Positions 1 through 10,050 of a stretch of DNA of 64,000 nucleotides are shown here, piece after piece. The notes under the pieces were generated by a model, which was not told the DNA's origin, did not search any database, and saw only the letters and a list, made by a program, of their open reading frames with translations. The DNA lies in assembly GCA_947069175.1 (NCBI GenBank), contig CAMTDV010000018.1, positions 39,692,869 through 39,756,868 on the forward strand, given 5' to 3'. A program made the position numbers and the translations under genes. Each line of letters starts with the position of its first letter. Position 1 is the first letter of the stretch. Source of the stretch: Scalesia atractyloides. Taxonomy: Eukaryota > Streptophyta > Magnoliopsida > Asterales > Asteraceae.

Positions 1-692
1 AGAAAGATATAGACAAACCAATGTGGATCACTTGAACTCGTCGCCCGATCCGTATTCAACCACAGCGTCCGCATCTGTCAGCAAATTTTTCATACCATTA
101 ATTCTTAACAAGTATTTAAATCGTGATAAAGAAAATGGTTTGGTATAAAAATCAGCCTTTTGTTCGTCGGTGTGGATTTTTTCTATTCGCACCAACTTCT
201 TTTCGTAGCAGTCACGAATGAAGTGATAACGAATTTCAATTGTTTTGTGCGTGAGTGATGAACCGGATTTTTTGTTATATCAATGGCTGCCTTATTATCA
301 ACATACAGCGGAGTGTCGAGAAATTGCAGACCATAGTCTCTCATCTGCTATTGTATCCACAGAATATGTGAACAACAGCTGGAGGCCGAGATATACTCAG
401 CTTCACAGGTAGAGAGAGCGACCGTAGTCTGTTTCTTACACTGCCAGGTTACCATTCTTGTTCTGAAAAACCGGCATCCCGCTGTATTCGATTTTGAATT
501 CAACTTATCTACACCAAAATCAGAATCAACATATTCTGCAAGATCGAAATTATCATTCTTCGGGTACCACAAACCGGTGCTTGGGCATCCCTTCAAGTAT
601 CTGAAGATTCGTTTCACGATCTGCATGTGTGAAATTCTCGTGCTTGACTAATATCTGGGGCATAGGCATGTCGGATACATGATATCTGCAAC
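1..692 (-). pseudogene. 3' end of a copia pol: RNase H and tail
   Basis: Read on the minus strand from 692 down. The stretch 626-348 keeps KRIFRYLKG, GLWYPK, YVDSDFG and TVALSTCEAEYISAS in the order of a Ty1/copia RNase H, whose job is to remove the RNA template during reverse transcription. The tail to about 30 keeps YVDNKAA and HHSRTK, then shifts frame, and ends with a GMKNLLTDAD-like terminus and a stop. It begins abruptly at the codons for IMYP, exactly where the minus-strand RT piece at 7891-6262 stops, so the two were probably one gene. The 5' part of pol is absent here. Certain as copia; Sire-like lineage is by resemblance. Confidence 0.85.
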
Positions 693-718
693 AACAGGAG
701 GAAGAGGGGTATCTTCAC

Positions 719-2706
719 ATGAAGAAACAAGACATATTATCTTCTAAATCTTGTGATAGTTTTGCAGGTAACTTTGATGAAAGTTCTCAAGAGCAAGTGA
801 TCGAGGAGAAATCGAATGAAGAAGTTACAGATGTTGTTCAAGAAGTAACTGCTGAAAACCTCAAGGACTTTGTCGATAAAGCTATGATGGCGAATCTAAC
901 CAAGGTAGGTTCAGAGGTAAAGGAAGTTGTCAAAGTGCAAGTTGTGGAGGTTGTAAAACCTTGCACAAAATGTATCGAGCCATGTGCTGAATGCGCCGAA
1001 AAATCACAAATCATCGCTAAACTCAATGTATATAATGATCATTTCAAATACGATTATCGTACAATGAAGGAATCGTATGACAAAATGAAAGATGATTATG
1101 GCAGGCTCGATAGAAATAATATTGAACAACACGATACTATAAGGATGTTGAAAGGTACAGTAATGGATAAACAAGAGCAATAAACATTTATATCAACACC
1201 ATTGTTGAAACCAAGCAACAACTCCAGGACATGAAAATTGAAACAGAACGTGTTCAACAACTTTTAACAAGTTACACAACTAACGCATATGTCATTGATC
1301 ACATTCTTCCTACAATTCCATCGGATGAAAAACCTAAAAATAAAATTGGTAAAGAATACAACAATGTTCCTCCACCCTTATGCGAGAAGTATTGTCGCAA
1401 AACGGTTGATGGGATGGATAAGGCACTCAACATTGAGTTGTTATCTAAAAAGAAAAATGAGTTGCCAGAAACATTGATGTAGTCTATACTAAATCAGATG
1501 ATGACAATGCGGTAGTGAAAAAGGTGGTTGATAATGTTCTGAATGATTCTGATGATGGCAGCTTCGAGAGTGCCACCTCGAGTTTGAACAGTTATGAGAC
1601 AAATTCCGAATATGACGATACATCATTGGAAGATAATCTATGTGATGATCCTAACGTTGTCATGTACAAGGTTAAGGAATCTGATAGATTATACTTTGAT
1701 GACAGTTTTCCGATTCGGAACGTCAAAGAAGATCAATTGGATAAATTGTTCAAATTGGTTGAAGTTACATCAGAGGACCTGGAAAAAATGAAAAGACATT
1801 CTATTCTAAACCCAAAAGAAAATACAATAACTGCCGGAGAAAGGGTGGTGATCATCCGGAAAACCGAAGAGCTGGGTTGGGTCTAGATGAGGAAGAAGAA
1901 CTGGTTAAGAAAATGTCACCATTTCACGAGTACAAAGATAAAAACATGAAATTCGTTTATGGAACAAACACGGTTCATGAGGAGAGTTTGATTGGGAAGC
2001 AATCAAATGACGAGTTTAAGAAACAGAAAGAACTTCGAGATAAGGCGAAAGCCACAAGTGGTGTAAAATCCACTAGTGGACACACACATGATAATCGGAT
2101 TTGCTTCAAGTGCAACGAAGTTGGTCATATTGCACGGAAGTGTCCGAAATCGAAACCGGCTTATCTTCGAAAGAAAGAAAGTTCAGATGTTGTGAAACCA
2201 AAGCAACCAGAGTTTGTAAAACCGGTCACGATTTTGAAAAGAAACGAATCAAAACCTGAAGATAAACCTAAATCTGAAAAGATGTCTGCAAATTCAATAT
2301 TCGAAAAAGGTTAATCTTCAAAAGAAAACGAAATGAAGTTTTACATCCAAAAGGCTAACATAAAATCACAAGCCTGGATTGCAAAAAGGAAGTTGCCAAT
2401 ATCTGAAATCACTAAGTCTGAGCCTGTTAAGACTAGTGATAACATGAAACACTAAAAATCTGAAATCACTGAGTCTGAGCCTGTTAAGACTAGTGATAAC
2501 ACGAAAGAATCTAAATCTAAAATAAAAATTGAAAATGTCAAATATTTAAAAGATAAAAATAAAGTGAAGTTTCAAACATAAACATCGTAGAAAATCCAGA
2601 TGATGAATATGAATTTTATTATGCTGACGAGTGTGAATTTGATTACGATGATGGTTATCCAATTCAACCCAAGACCACGAAGGCTTGGGTTGCGCTGTTT
2701 AACTAA
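719..2706 (+). pseudogene. copia gag (capsid/nucleocapsid) pseudogene, copy 1
   Basis: Gag packages the element RNA into virus-like particles. Pieces in order: 719-1183, acidic and predicted coiled coil with a CTKC/CAEC cysteine cluster; 1195-1482; 1515-1886, rich in D, E and S; 1877-2314 with a nucleocapsid zinc knuckle CFKCNEVGHIARKC (CX2CX4HX4C, about 2102-2143); then a K/E/S-rich tail ending AWVALFN and TAA at 2704-2706. The pieces lie in different frames, with stops at 1183, 1480 and 2312, so there are several indels. No LTR, PBS or true gag start precedes 719. The second copy at 54737-56254 is collinear and shows which bases were lost. The -ALFN end is shared with the gag-only elements at 30.4 and 37.4 kb. 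Confidence 0.85.
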
Positions 2707-3335
2707 TTGATGAAATGTGCAGGGGCTCCAGAGATCCGTACTTTCCTAGTGGATTCTGGATAGTGGAGCTTCCAGACATATGACAGGAATGAAAGCGCTC
2801 TTGTTCGACATAAAAGCTATCAATGGCGGATATGTTGGATTTGCTGGAAACCAAGGTGGAAGGATTGTCGCTGAGGGAAAGCTCTCAAACGGAGTTGTTT
2901 CATTTGATCAAGTGAACTATATTGCGGAGCTTGAGAACAACCTTCTGAGTATTTCTCAAATTTGTGATAAGAAGTTTACGTCCACTTTAATGATAAAGAA
3001 TGTATGATCATCAAACCGGGTTTCAAAATACCAGACGAGTGGATACTCATGCGTGCACCAAGAGAGAATGATTTGTATGTTCTTGACATGGGAAATGCTA
3101 CTACTTCTTCAAAAACAGCACAATGTTTTGTCTCGAAAGCTAATGAGAAGGAGTCAATCTTATGGCACAGAAAGATGGCCACATTCACCTAAGAAAGATG
3201 AATCATTTGGTGCATAATGATTTGGTGGAAGGTGTGAATATGAAAAGTGTTCATATGTCAGATAATTGCCTCGAGTGTAAAAAGGGAAAGCAGATCAAGA
3301 AATCTCATCCAAGAAAGATTCTCAATTCGATAAAT
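2707..3335 (+). pseudogene. copia protease and GAG-pre-integrase, copy 1
   Basis: The aspartic protease signature LDSGASRHMTG is readable at 2756-2788 (catalytic Asp codon 2759-2761). The chain continues as a short protease body (to 3007), then shifts frame by one base relative to copy 2 and continues at 3004-3192 and 3162. The HHCC zinc-binding module that precedes copia integrase follows: LWHRKM then H...H and CLECKKGKQ (about 3161-3300). The protease matures the polyprotein; the HHCC module helps integrase bind LTR ends. At least two frame breaks mean no functional product. Confidence 0.8.
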
Positions 3336-3985
3336 TTGCCACTCGAAAGACTTCATATGGATCTCTTCGGTCCAGTGAATATCCGAAGCATCTCTGGAGA
3401 TCTCTACTGCTTGGTAGTAACAGACGATTATTCCTGATACTCCTGGGTATTCTTCCAAGAATCAAAAGATGAGACATTTGAAAACTTAGTGATTCTTTTC
3501 AAGAAACTTGAGAACCTGTACCATCTTCCGGTGAGACGCATTAGAAGTGACAACGGTACTGCGTTCAAAAACACAAAAATGAGGGAATTCTACAACGCTA
3601 AAGGGATTTTGCACGAGTTTAATGAACCCTACACTCCGTAGAAAAACAGTGCCACTGAAAGGAAAAATAGAACTTTAATCAAAACTGCAAGAACCATGCT
3701 TGCAAACTCAAAGCTTCCAGTCAGCTTCTGGAGTGAAGCAGTTGCAACGGCTTGCTACACACTTAACGGAGTCTAAATAGTCAAACCAAGGAAGAAGACC
3801 TGTTTTGAGATGATCAACCGACGGAAACCGAATTTTAAGTTCTTAGAACCATTTGGAGCGCCATGTACTGTAATCGATCAAGATGGAAAATTTGGGGCTA
3901 AATCACTCGAAGGTTTCTTTGTCGGATATGCAAGTCCTCTACGAAGAGTGTATATTCCCTCGTTGAGAAAGGTTATTGAAGCATA
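3336..3985 (+). pseudogene. copia integrase core, copy 1
   Basis: The DDE catalytic triad is present: D in MDLFGP (3360), D in RSDNGT (3549) and E in ATERKNRT (3657), with a D-X35-E spacing usual for integrases. Downstream is the ARTML...FWSEAV segment and the FVGYA motif. Stops interrupt it at 3435-3437, 3639-3641 and 3985. Copy 2 has CGA where 3435-3437 is TGA and CAG where 3639-3641 is TAG, so both stops are C-to-T changes. It would insert cDNA into the host genome if intact. Confidence 0.8.
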
Positions 3986-4530
3986 GCATGTTGATTGTTT
4001 TAACTATACGGATCCTGTTCAGAGAAAAGGTGATGAGTGGTTATTCATTTATCAAGACTTGTGGAAATCATTTGATTTGCCTGAAGAACCATCCGATGAA
4101 GAAATTGCAGCTCTTTATTATCTTCATCAATCAGCAAATCAAGAGCAAATCGTCAGATCAATTGTTGTTAATCAACCCACGTTGGGATCATCTTCTTCTG
4201 GTGTTAGTTCAAGTAATAGCGGTGGTCAAGAAACTCAAACAGATCAAGTGACATCGACTACAGAACCAGTCAATACTACAGTGATTCCTAATCTTTCTGA
4301 AGCACAAAGTTCAGACTCGGACGAGGCTCCAACATTCGATGCCGATGGAGAATCTTCTTCAGATGAAGAAGTAGAGCAGATTACAAGTTTAATGAATGAA
4401 TCTGCAAGCCCGAGTAGTGCTCCTAAAGTTGAAGTAGTGGTAGATCAAAATATCACAAATCAATAGAATACTGTGGTTGTTCCAGGCGAAGTGATGCTAG
4501 GATCATATTCTTATCATCCGTCAAATTCTA
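3986..4530 (+). pseudogene. acidic, Ser-rich linker between copia integrase and RT, copy 1
   Basis: Pol linker running from FNYTDPVQRKGDEW through SFDLPEEPSDEEIAALYYL, then a low-complexity S/E/D-rich stretch (to about 4466) with SSDSDEAPTFDADGESS. Such linkers are poorly conserved in copia and have no known catalysis. The minus-strand copy at 7350-7891 is clearly homologous. A TAG at 4464-4466 ends the readable frame. Confidence 0.7.
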
Positions 4531-5893
4531 TAATAGGCGAATTACAAGCTGGTGAGAACACAGAGTCAAATAAACAAAGCTTTGAGCTGTTTCTATACTC
4601 GTGTTGCTCCAATTCAAGAGTATTGCTACTATTCATGTTTCATATCCCAGTTAGAGCCAAAGAATGTTTCTGAAGCGTTAGGCGATGAAAACTGGGTACA
4701 AGCAATGCAAGAGGAACTGTTACAGTTCGAGAAGTTAGTAGTGTGGAAGCTTGTAGACCTACCTGAAAATCAGAAAGCGATTGATACTAAATGGGTATTT
4801 AAATGCAAGCGAGACGATCGAGGGGTTATAGTTTGAAACAAAGCTCGTCTTGTTGTCAAGTGATTTCACTAGCAGGAAGGGATAGACTACACGGAAGTCT
4901 ACGCACCAGTAGCTTGCTTAGAATCCATTCGAATATTTCTTGCATTCACAGCATGGAAAGGATTTAAAGTCTATCAGTTGGATGTCAAATCAGCTTTTTT
5001 GAACGGAAAATTACACGAGAAGGTGTACGTTGGACAACCACCGGGGTTTGTCGATCCACTCAACAAAAAGAAAGCATATCTTCTTGATAAAGCTCTTTAC
5101 GGTTTACACCAAGCCCCGAGAGCTTGGTACGAGATGTTATCGCAACATCTCGTGGGAAACTGCTTTTTCAGAGGAACTGTGGATAGTACTCTCTTCACCA
5201 GAGAAGTTGGTAGTCATCTTATTATAGTTCAAATCTATGTGGACGACATCATCTTTGGATCAATGAATGATAGTCTTTGCAAGGAGTTTGAGGTCACATG
5301 AAGAAGAAGTTGGAAATGTCTTCGATGGGCGAAATGAAATTCTTCCTCGGATTGCAGGTAGATCAACTTCCTGATGGTATTTTCATTCATCGGACCAAGT
5401 ATGTGTACGACATCATGAAGAAGTTTGATATGGAAAGCTCGAAGCCGTTATCTACTCCTCTTTCTCTTAATCACGGGATTTGCATTGACGAAACTGGAAC
5501 CAAAGTTGATGAGAAGCTCTACAGATCAATGATAGGATCGCTGATGTATCTGACGGCATCGCGCCCAGATATCATGTATCATACCTGCCTTTGTGCCAGG
5601 TATCAGTCTAGCCCGAGAATATCACACATGCAGATCATGAGGCGAATCTTCAGATACTTGAAAGGATGTCCAAGCACCGGCTTATGGTACTCGAAGAATG
5701 ATAACTCGATCTGGCAGGATATGCTGATTCTGATTTTGGTGTAGATAAGTTGAATTCAATATCGACTATAGCGGGATGCAAGGTATTCGGAATAAGAATG
5801 GTAACCTGGAAGTGTAAGAAACAGACTACGGTCGCTTTCTCTACCTGTGAAGATGAGTATATCTCGGCCTCCAGCTGTTGTTCCTCCCAGTTT
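4531..5893 (+). pseudogene. copia reverse transcriptase and RNase H, copy 1
   Basis: RT motifs in order: NWVQAMQEEL, WKLVDLP, DTKWVFKCKRD, YQLDVKSAFLNGKLHE, PPGFVDP, KALYGLHQAPRAWYE, IYVDDIIFGS (catalytic YVDD at about 5236-5247), GEMKFFLGLQV, then RNase H from RSMIGSLMYLTASRPDIMY. Stops at 4834-4836 (TGA; the minus copy has CGA), 4864 and 4870-4872 (TAG; the minus copy has CAG), a frameshift near 5297 and another near 5705. The catalytic residues are intact although the frame is not. The copy ends at 5893 within the ASSCC codons, joined directly to a foreign fragment through about 9 shared bases. Confidence 0.88.
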
Positions 5894-6255
5894 TGTTCTA
5901 GCTTGGCTTGGTGGGCGGCTTCCTTGTCCCAATGAGTTTGTTGTTGGGCTTGGAAGTGTTGCTCCCACTGTCTCCTTTCCCCATGGTATTCGCGATTTTC
6001 CCTAATTCCAGCCAAGACATTATCATAAATACTTTAAGCTCCCCGATTATAGTTACAATGATCCGGTTTACGCCGGGAAATCACAACTTGAGCTACACCA
6101 CCCGAGATTTCATGGTGTGCTCTGGCGTACCTCTGACATGGCCCCCTCGGACCACTAGGCTCATCCTCATCTTCCTCATCAATCATTTCTTCGTCCCTCT
6201 CGGCCTCTTGAGCTGCACTCTACTCAACAAACTGAAAACTGTACCCTTGGTCATC
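5890..6255 (-). pseudogene. unrecognised acidic/coiled-coil ORF fragment
   Basis: On the minus strand about 120 codons can be read with two stops. It begins VKDDQGYSFQFVE, has an acidic patch (EEMIDEEDEDE), a basic middle (RKPDHCNYNRG) and a Q/E-rich coiled-coil-like end (REYHGERRQWEQHFQAQQQ). It is fused at both sides to copia: upstream to IMYP (6262) and downstream to LEAE of the plus-strand copy read backwards. I do not recognise the family. The composition suggests part of a retrotransposon ORF or gag, but that is a guess. Confidence 0.45.
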
Positions 6256-6261
6256 CTTAAC

Positions 6262-7891
6262 CGGATACATGATATATGGGCGCGATGCCGTCAGATACAT
6301 CAAAGATCCTATCATTGATCTGTAGAGTGTCTCATCAAGTTTGGTTCCGGTTTCATCAATGCAAATCCCGTGATTAAGAGCAAGAGGAGTAGATAACGGC
6401 TTCGAGCTTTCCATATCAAACTTCTTCAAGATATCGTGCACATACTTGGTCTGATGAATGAAAATACCGTATGGAAGTTGATCTACTTGCAATCCGAGGA
6501 AGAATTTCATTTCGCCCATCAAAGACATTTCAAATTTCTTCTTCAGGATGCCCTCAAACTCCTTGCAAAGACTATCATTTGTTGATCCAAAGATGATGTC
6601 GTCCACATAGATTTGAACTATAATCAGATGACTACCAACTTCTCTGGTGAAAAGAGTACTATCCACAGTTCCTTTGACAAAGCCGTTTCCACGAGATGTT
6701 GTGATAACCTCTCGTACCAAGCTCTCGGGGCTTGGTGTAAATCGTAAATAGCTTTATCAAGAAGATATGCTTTCTTTTTGTTGAGTGGATCGACAAACCC
6801 TGGTGATTGTCCGACATACACCTTCTCGTGTAATTTTCCGTACAGAAAAGCTGATTTGACATCCAACTCATAGACTTTAAATCATTTCCATGCTGCAAAA
6901 GCAAGAAATATTCGAATAGATTCTAATCGAGCTACTGGTGCGTAGACTTCCGTGTAGTCTATCCCTTCCTGCTGGTGAAATCCCTTGATAACAAGCCGAG
7001 CTTTGTTTCGAACTATAACCCCTCAATCGTCTCGCTTGCATTTAAAGACCCATTTAATATCAATTGCTTTCTGATTTTCATGTAGGTCTACAAGCTTCCA
7101 CACTCCTAACTTCTCGAACTGTAACAGTTCCTCTTGCATTGCTTGTACCCAGTTTTCATCGCCTAAAGCTTCAGAAACAATTTTTGGCTCCATCTGGGAT
7201 ATGAAACATGAATAGTAGCAATACTCTTGAATTGGAGCAACACTAGTATAGAAACAGCTCAAAGCTTTGTTTATTTCACTTCATGTTCTCACACCAGCTT
7301 TTAATTTGCCTATTATAGAATTTGACGGATGATAAGAATATGATCTTGGCATCACTTAGTCTGGAACAACTACAATATTCTCTTGATTTGTGATATTTTG
7401 ATCTACCACTACTTCAACTTCAGGAGTACTACTCAGGCTTGCAGATTCATTCATTAAACTTGTAATCTGCTCTGCTTCTTCATCTGAAGAAGATTCTCCA
7501 TCGGCATCGAATGTTGGAGCCTCGTCCGAGTCTGAACTCTGTGGTTCAGAAAGATTGGGAAACATTGTCCTATTGACTGGTTCTGTAGTCGGTGTCACTT
7601 GTTCTGCTTGAGTTTCTTAACCACCGCTATTACTTGAACTAGTACCAGAAGAAGATGATCCCAACGTGGGTTGATTAACCATAATTGGTCTGACGATTTG
7701 CTGATTGATGAAGATAATATAACGCTGCAATTTCTTCATCGGATGGTTCTTTAGGCAAATCAAATGATTTCCATAAGTCTTGATAGTTGAATAACCATGC
7801 ATAACTTTTCTCTAAACAGGATCCGTATAGTTAAACAATCAACATGTTGCGCTTCAATTACTCTTCTCAATGAGGGAACATAAACTCTTCG
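6262..7891 (-). pseudogene. copia linker and reverse transcriptase, minus-strand copy
   Basis: Same family as 3940-5590 but inverted. Reading down from 7891: the Ser/Asp-rich linker (7802-7356), NWVQAMQEELLQFEK, IKWVFKCKRDD, DVKSAFLYGKLHEKVY, KAIYDLHQAPRAWYE, IYVDDIIFGS (about 6611-6600), KKFEMSLMGEMKFFLGLQV and RSMIGSLMYLTASRPYIMYP. Stops and frame changes occur at 7023-7025 (TGA where copy 1 has CGA), near 6905 and near 6660. The RNase H that should follow is found at 692-1. The 5' edge at 7891 is joined to an unrelated LTR. Confidence 0.85.
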
Positions 7892-8072
7892 CAATTTTAT
7901 TGTTCATTGTAGCAGAAATATTATGACAAGTTTACCATTGGGCTTGCAAGTTTACCAAATAACAAGAATTAGTCAATTAAACGTCAATTTTATTGATCTA
8001 ACGTCAAGTCTCCAAATTGACAGAGCTTCGCCTCAGAAATGCCAAAGTTACATATGAGAGCAACATACTAGC

Positions 8073-8080
8073 TATTTATA
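8073..8080 (-). promoter_or_regulatory. TATA box of the 7.9-8.2 kb LTR
   Basis: TATAAATA on the minus strand, placed between palindromic U3 sequence and a U5-like stretch, as in the other LTRs of this window. Confidence 0.55.
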
Positions 8081-8131
8081 GAAGTCCAAGTTCACTCATG
8101 GAGTAGGTGAGTCCGGGCGAACTTGCCTCAG

Positions 8132-8149
8132 CAAGTTCGGCCGAACTTG
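8132..8149. repeat. perfect 18-bp palindrome with GGCC centre
   Basis: CAAGTTCGGCCGAACTTG is its own reverse complement. It is the same motif that fills the array leaders and the 41-kb LTR, here in a different LTR. Confidence 0.9.
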
Positions 8150-8163
8150 ACATCCCATGATCA

Positions 8164-9544
8164 TCATGGGCGAACTTGACAAACTAACACATAATTACTA
8201 CTTTTTGCTAGCCTAATCAACTCTATTCTATACAAACTCGATATAAGACTAAGACATAGACATTCTGCACCACAGGATGTAGCCTCCTTAGCTGTTGATG
8301 GGATAGTAAAGATAGAAGCATCAGACTCAGTCACTTGTTGACGTATATTCTTAGTGATAGGTTGGTGAGAAGAACTGATTCGTGTCTGATCTATATCTAT
8401 TGCTTTCAACATAGGTATAATAGTTGGTGGAAGATTTGTTGGTGAAGGTTGTGGTGTAGACAGCGGCATTGCCCTGGGAGAGGGGCTGCGGAAGATAGAT
8501 CCAAGTGGATCTAGAGCTTCACTTACAACTTGTTCCTTTTGTGAGGAATCAAGAGAAGTTTGGCTTGTGGGTTGAGATCTTTCTAACGTCTGATGTGAGG
8601 AAGTAGCCGCAGTGTTTTCAGGTGACTTTTGTGTTGTCACTGGGTTAACCTCTGGGATCTCATCTTCCAGAGGACCATTTTTGGTTTCTTTTTAGAGATG
8701 ACTGGTGCGGGTTTCAAAGCACTAGTTGTAGTACTTTGATCACTAGGAGCAGTGGGCTCAGTAGCAGTGGGTTGAGCTTGTGTTTATTGTTCTAAAGTTT
8801 GCTCAGCCCCCTCTACTTGTGATTTTTAAATATTTGATTGGTTGGTGATGCTAGTAAATGTTTCATGTGTTGGGCTACCATGAGGAGTCACAACACCTTG
8901 TTAACAGCATCACCAACTTTCTTTTGAAGATAAATACTTAAATATCTAGGGTGCATAAGAAAAGCAGAGCGACCCTTTTTGGTGTTGTCAATGTTTGTCA
9001 CCAAGTCGTTGAACAATACTTGAGAAAAGTTAAAATCAGATTTTGTCAAAATTGCATATCCCAAGTATTGCATGTTTAAAGGTATCTCGTTAAAAGCAGT
9101 TGACTTGGCCGACACACATGTCAACAATGTGTTAAAGAAAAATTTCATTTCAATAAGAAATTTAGGTTTATAGATGGTTTTACCTGTAAGTTGACCTTCA
9201 TACCATCTTTCAATGAATTCATTGTGTAGATCAGGGATCAGAAAAGAAGTAGCATGATTTAGGTGATTTATACTAAAGACCTCTGAAATGGAAGAAGGGG
9301 TTACTTCAAGAAGTGTTTTTCCCATAGTGGAAACGATGCCATAAGGTTTTTTCTTTGTGTAACGAACCTCAGCATTTGCACAGAACTGACGTAGTGAATC
9401 TTGATAGATTGGGGCAATGATTTCCATGATTTCTTTGTATTTGGACTCTTTTAAGGCTTTGATCATAGCATGATATTGCCTATTTGAGTCGGTTTCTTAA
9501 AAAATGGTTGTGTAATTGTGGGGTGTTTTGATGATAAGAGTCAT
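8164..9544 (-). pseudogene. accessory ORF in the env position of a Sire-like copia
   Basis: Lies downstream of pol in the same orientation, where some Sireviruses carry an extra (env-like) ORF. ATG at 9544 opens MTLIIKTPHNY, with an in-frame TAA after 15 codons; the frame then reads without a stop from 9466 to 8888 (192 codons). Recognisable pattern: IYQDSLRQFCANAEV, KFLIEMKFFFNTLLTCVSAKSTAFNE, FNFSQVLFNDLV and FLMHPRYLSIYLQ, which resembles an uncharacterised ORF I associate with Asteraceae retrotransposons. From 8888 it continues into a Pro/Ser/Thr-rich tail with stops near 8830 and 8785 and a frameshift near 8640; 8640-8164 is open again. No signal peptide or fusion peptide is evident, so env function is not supported. 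Function unknown. Confidence 0.6.
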
Positions 9545-9740
9545 GATGAATGTTTCGAAGAAAGAACAGTTGCGAAGAAGAAGAAGAAGATTTGAGAGAA
9601 AACCGCTTTTGGAATTTTGAATTCCATACGGCAGAGTAAAAACCTCTAATTGGGATAAAACAGGGTTTTATAAAGTGAAAAAGTGATGATGACGTGGCAA
9701 AGATCAGACGGCTATCACCTGTCCACGTGTATCCTCTGAT
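9545..9740 (-). promoter_or_regulatory. promoter-like leader of the accessory ORF
   Basis: Reading the minus strand: a G-box CACGTG (9724-9729), a second ACGT element within TGACGTGGC (plus-strand 9690-9698), a TATAAAA box (9666-9672), then a CT-rich leader with a TCT run (about 9580-9590) and the ATG at 9544, about 120 bp after the TATA box. This is the usual order of a plant promoter and lies inside the element, between pol and the accessory ORF. It suggests separate transcription of that ORF instead of translation from the pol RNA. There is no direct evidence of activity. Confidence 0.45.
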
Positions 9741-9782
9741 AGTGAATGCAAGACAGGTGTTATGGGAAACATTGTTGAGTGT

Positions 9783-9935
9783 CAACAGTGGATGGGAACA
9801 GTGCTTTTATTTTACACTATCAGTGGATAGTTTATCAGTGGATAAGGTCAAAACAGTGGTTTGACCAACCTGAGGATACACTTTTGACAGTGGATAGATT
9901 TTCTAGCCCATCAGTGGTTTTAAGAGAACAGTGGA
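9783..9935. repeat. cluster of CAGTGGAT motifs
   Basis: In about 150 bp the plus strand has five CAGTGGAT, two CAGTGGTT and one CAGTGCTT (minus strand ATCCACTG). Spacing is irregular, so this is not a simple tandem repeat. The cluster sits upstream of the G-box and TATA box of the accessory ORF. The rest of 9740-10050 holds no gene. Confidence 0.7.
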
Positions 9936-10050
9936 TGTAACAGACTTTTGAGATTTATTGAAAACTTCAATTTTGAATTATTTGGATGGATTTTTGATTT
10001 TATGAAAACATTTTTATGCTAATTACACATGGAACACAAAAATTTAGCTT

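Larger units (their letters stand above)
686..6261. other. 5.6-kb block lying inside a split minus-strand copia pol
   Basis: The minus-strand copia reads 7891 to 6262 and resumes at 692. Both edges carry the same 14 bases (672-685 and 6262-6275, cggatacatgatat), which occur once in an undivided copy of the gene. The intervening DNA holds a plus-strand copy of the same family and a minus-strand fragment of something else. A 14-base repeat is too long for the usual 5-bp LTR-element target duplication, so the block may have arrived by repair or template switching rather than by integration. Confidence 0.55.
7901..8189 (-). mobile_element. copia-type LTR (about 289 bp), probably solo or truncated
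   Basis: On the minus strand the segment starts TGTTAG and ends GAACA, so TGTT/AACA form short terminal inverted repeats. It has a promoter-like TATAAATA and a U5-like stretch GGCGAAGCTCTGTC that recurs in the array LTRs. A perfect 18-bp palindrome (8132-8149) lies about 50 bp upstream of the TATA box. No PBS follows; the copia pol piece abuts it instead. The boundaries are inferred. Confidence 0.55.

Noticed and set aside
7901..8189. This LTR as the 3' LTR of the Sire-like copia at 8.2-16.5 kb
   Set aside because: Apart from TGTTAG and a TATA box, its sequence does not resemble the 5' LTR at 16172-16514.
9480..9785. ORF of 101 codons upstream of the accessory ORF
   Set aside because: It covers the G-box, TATA box and CT-rich leader in another frame, and its content is low complexity.
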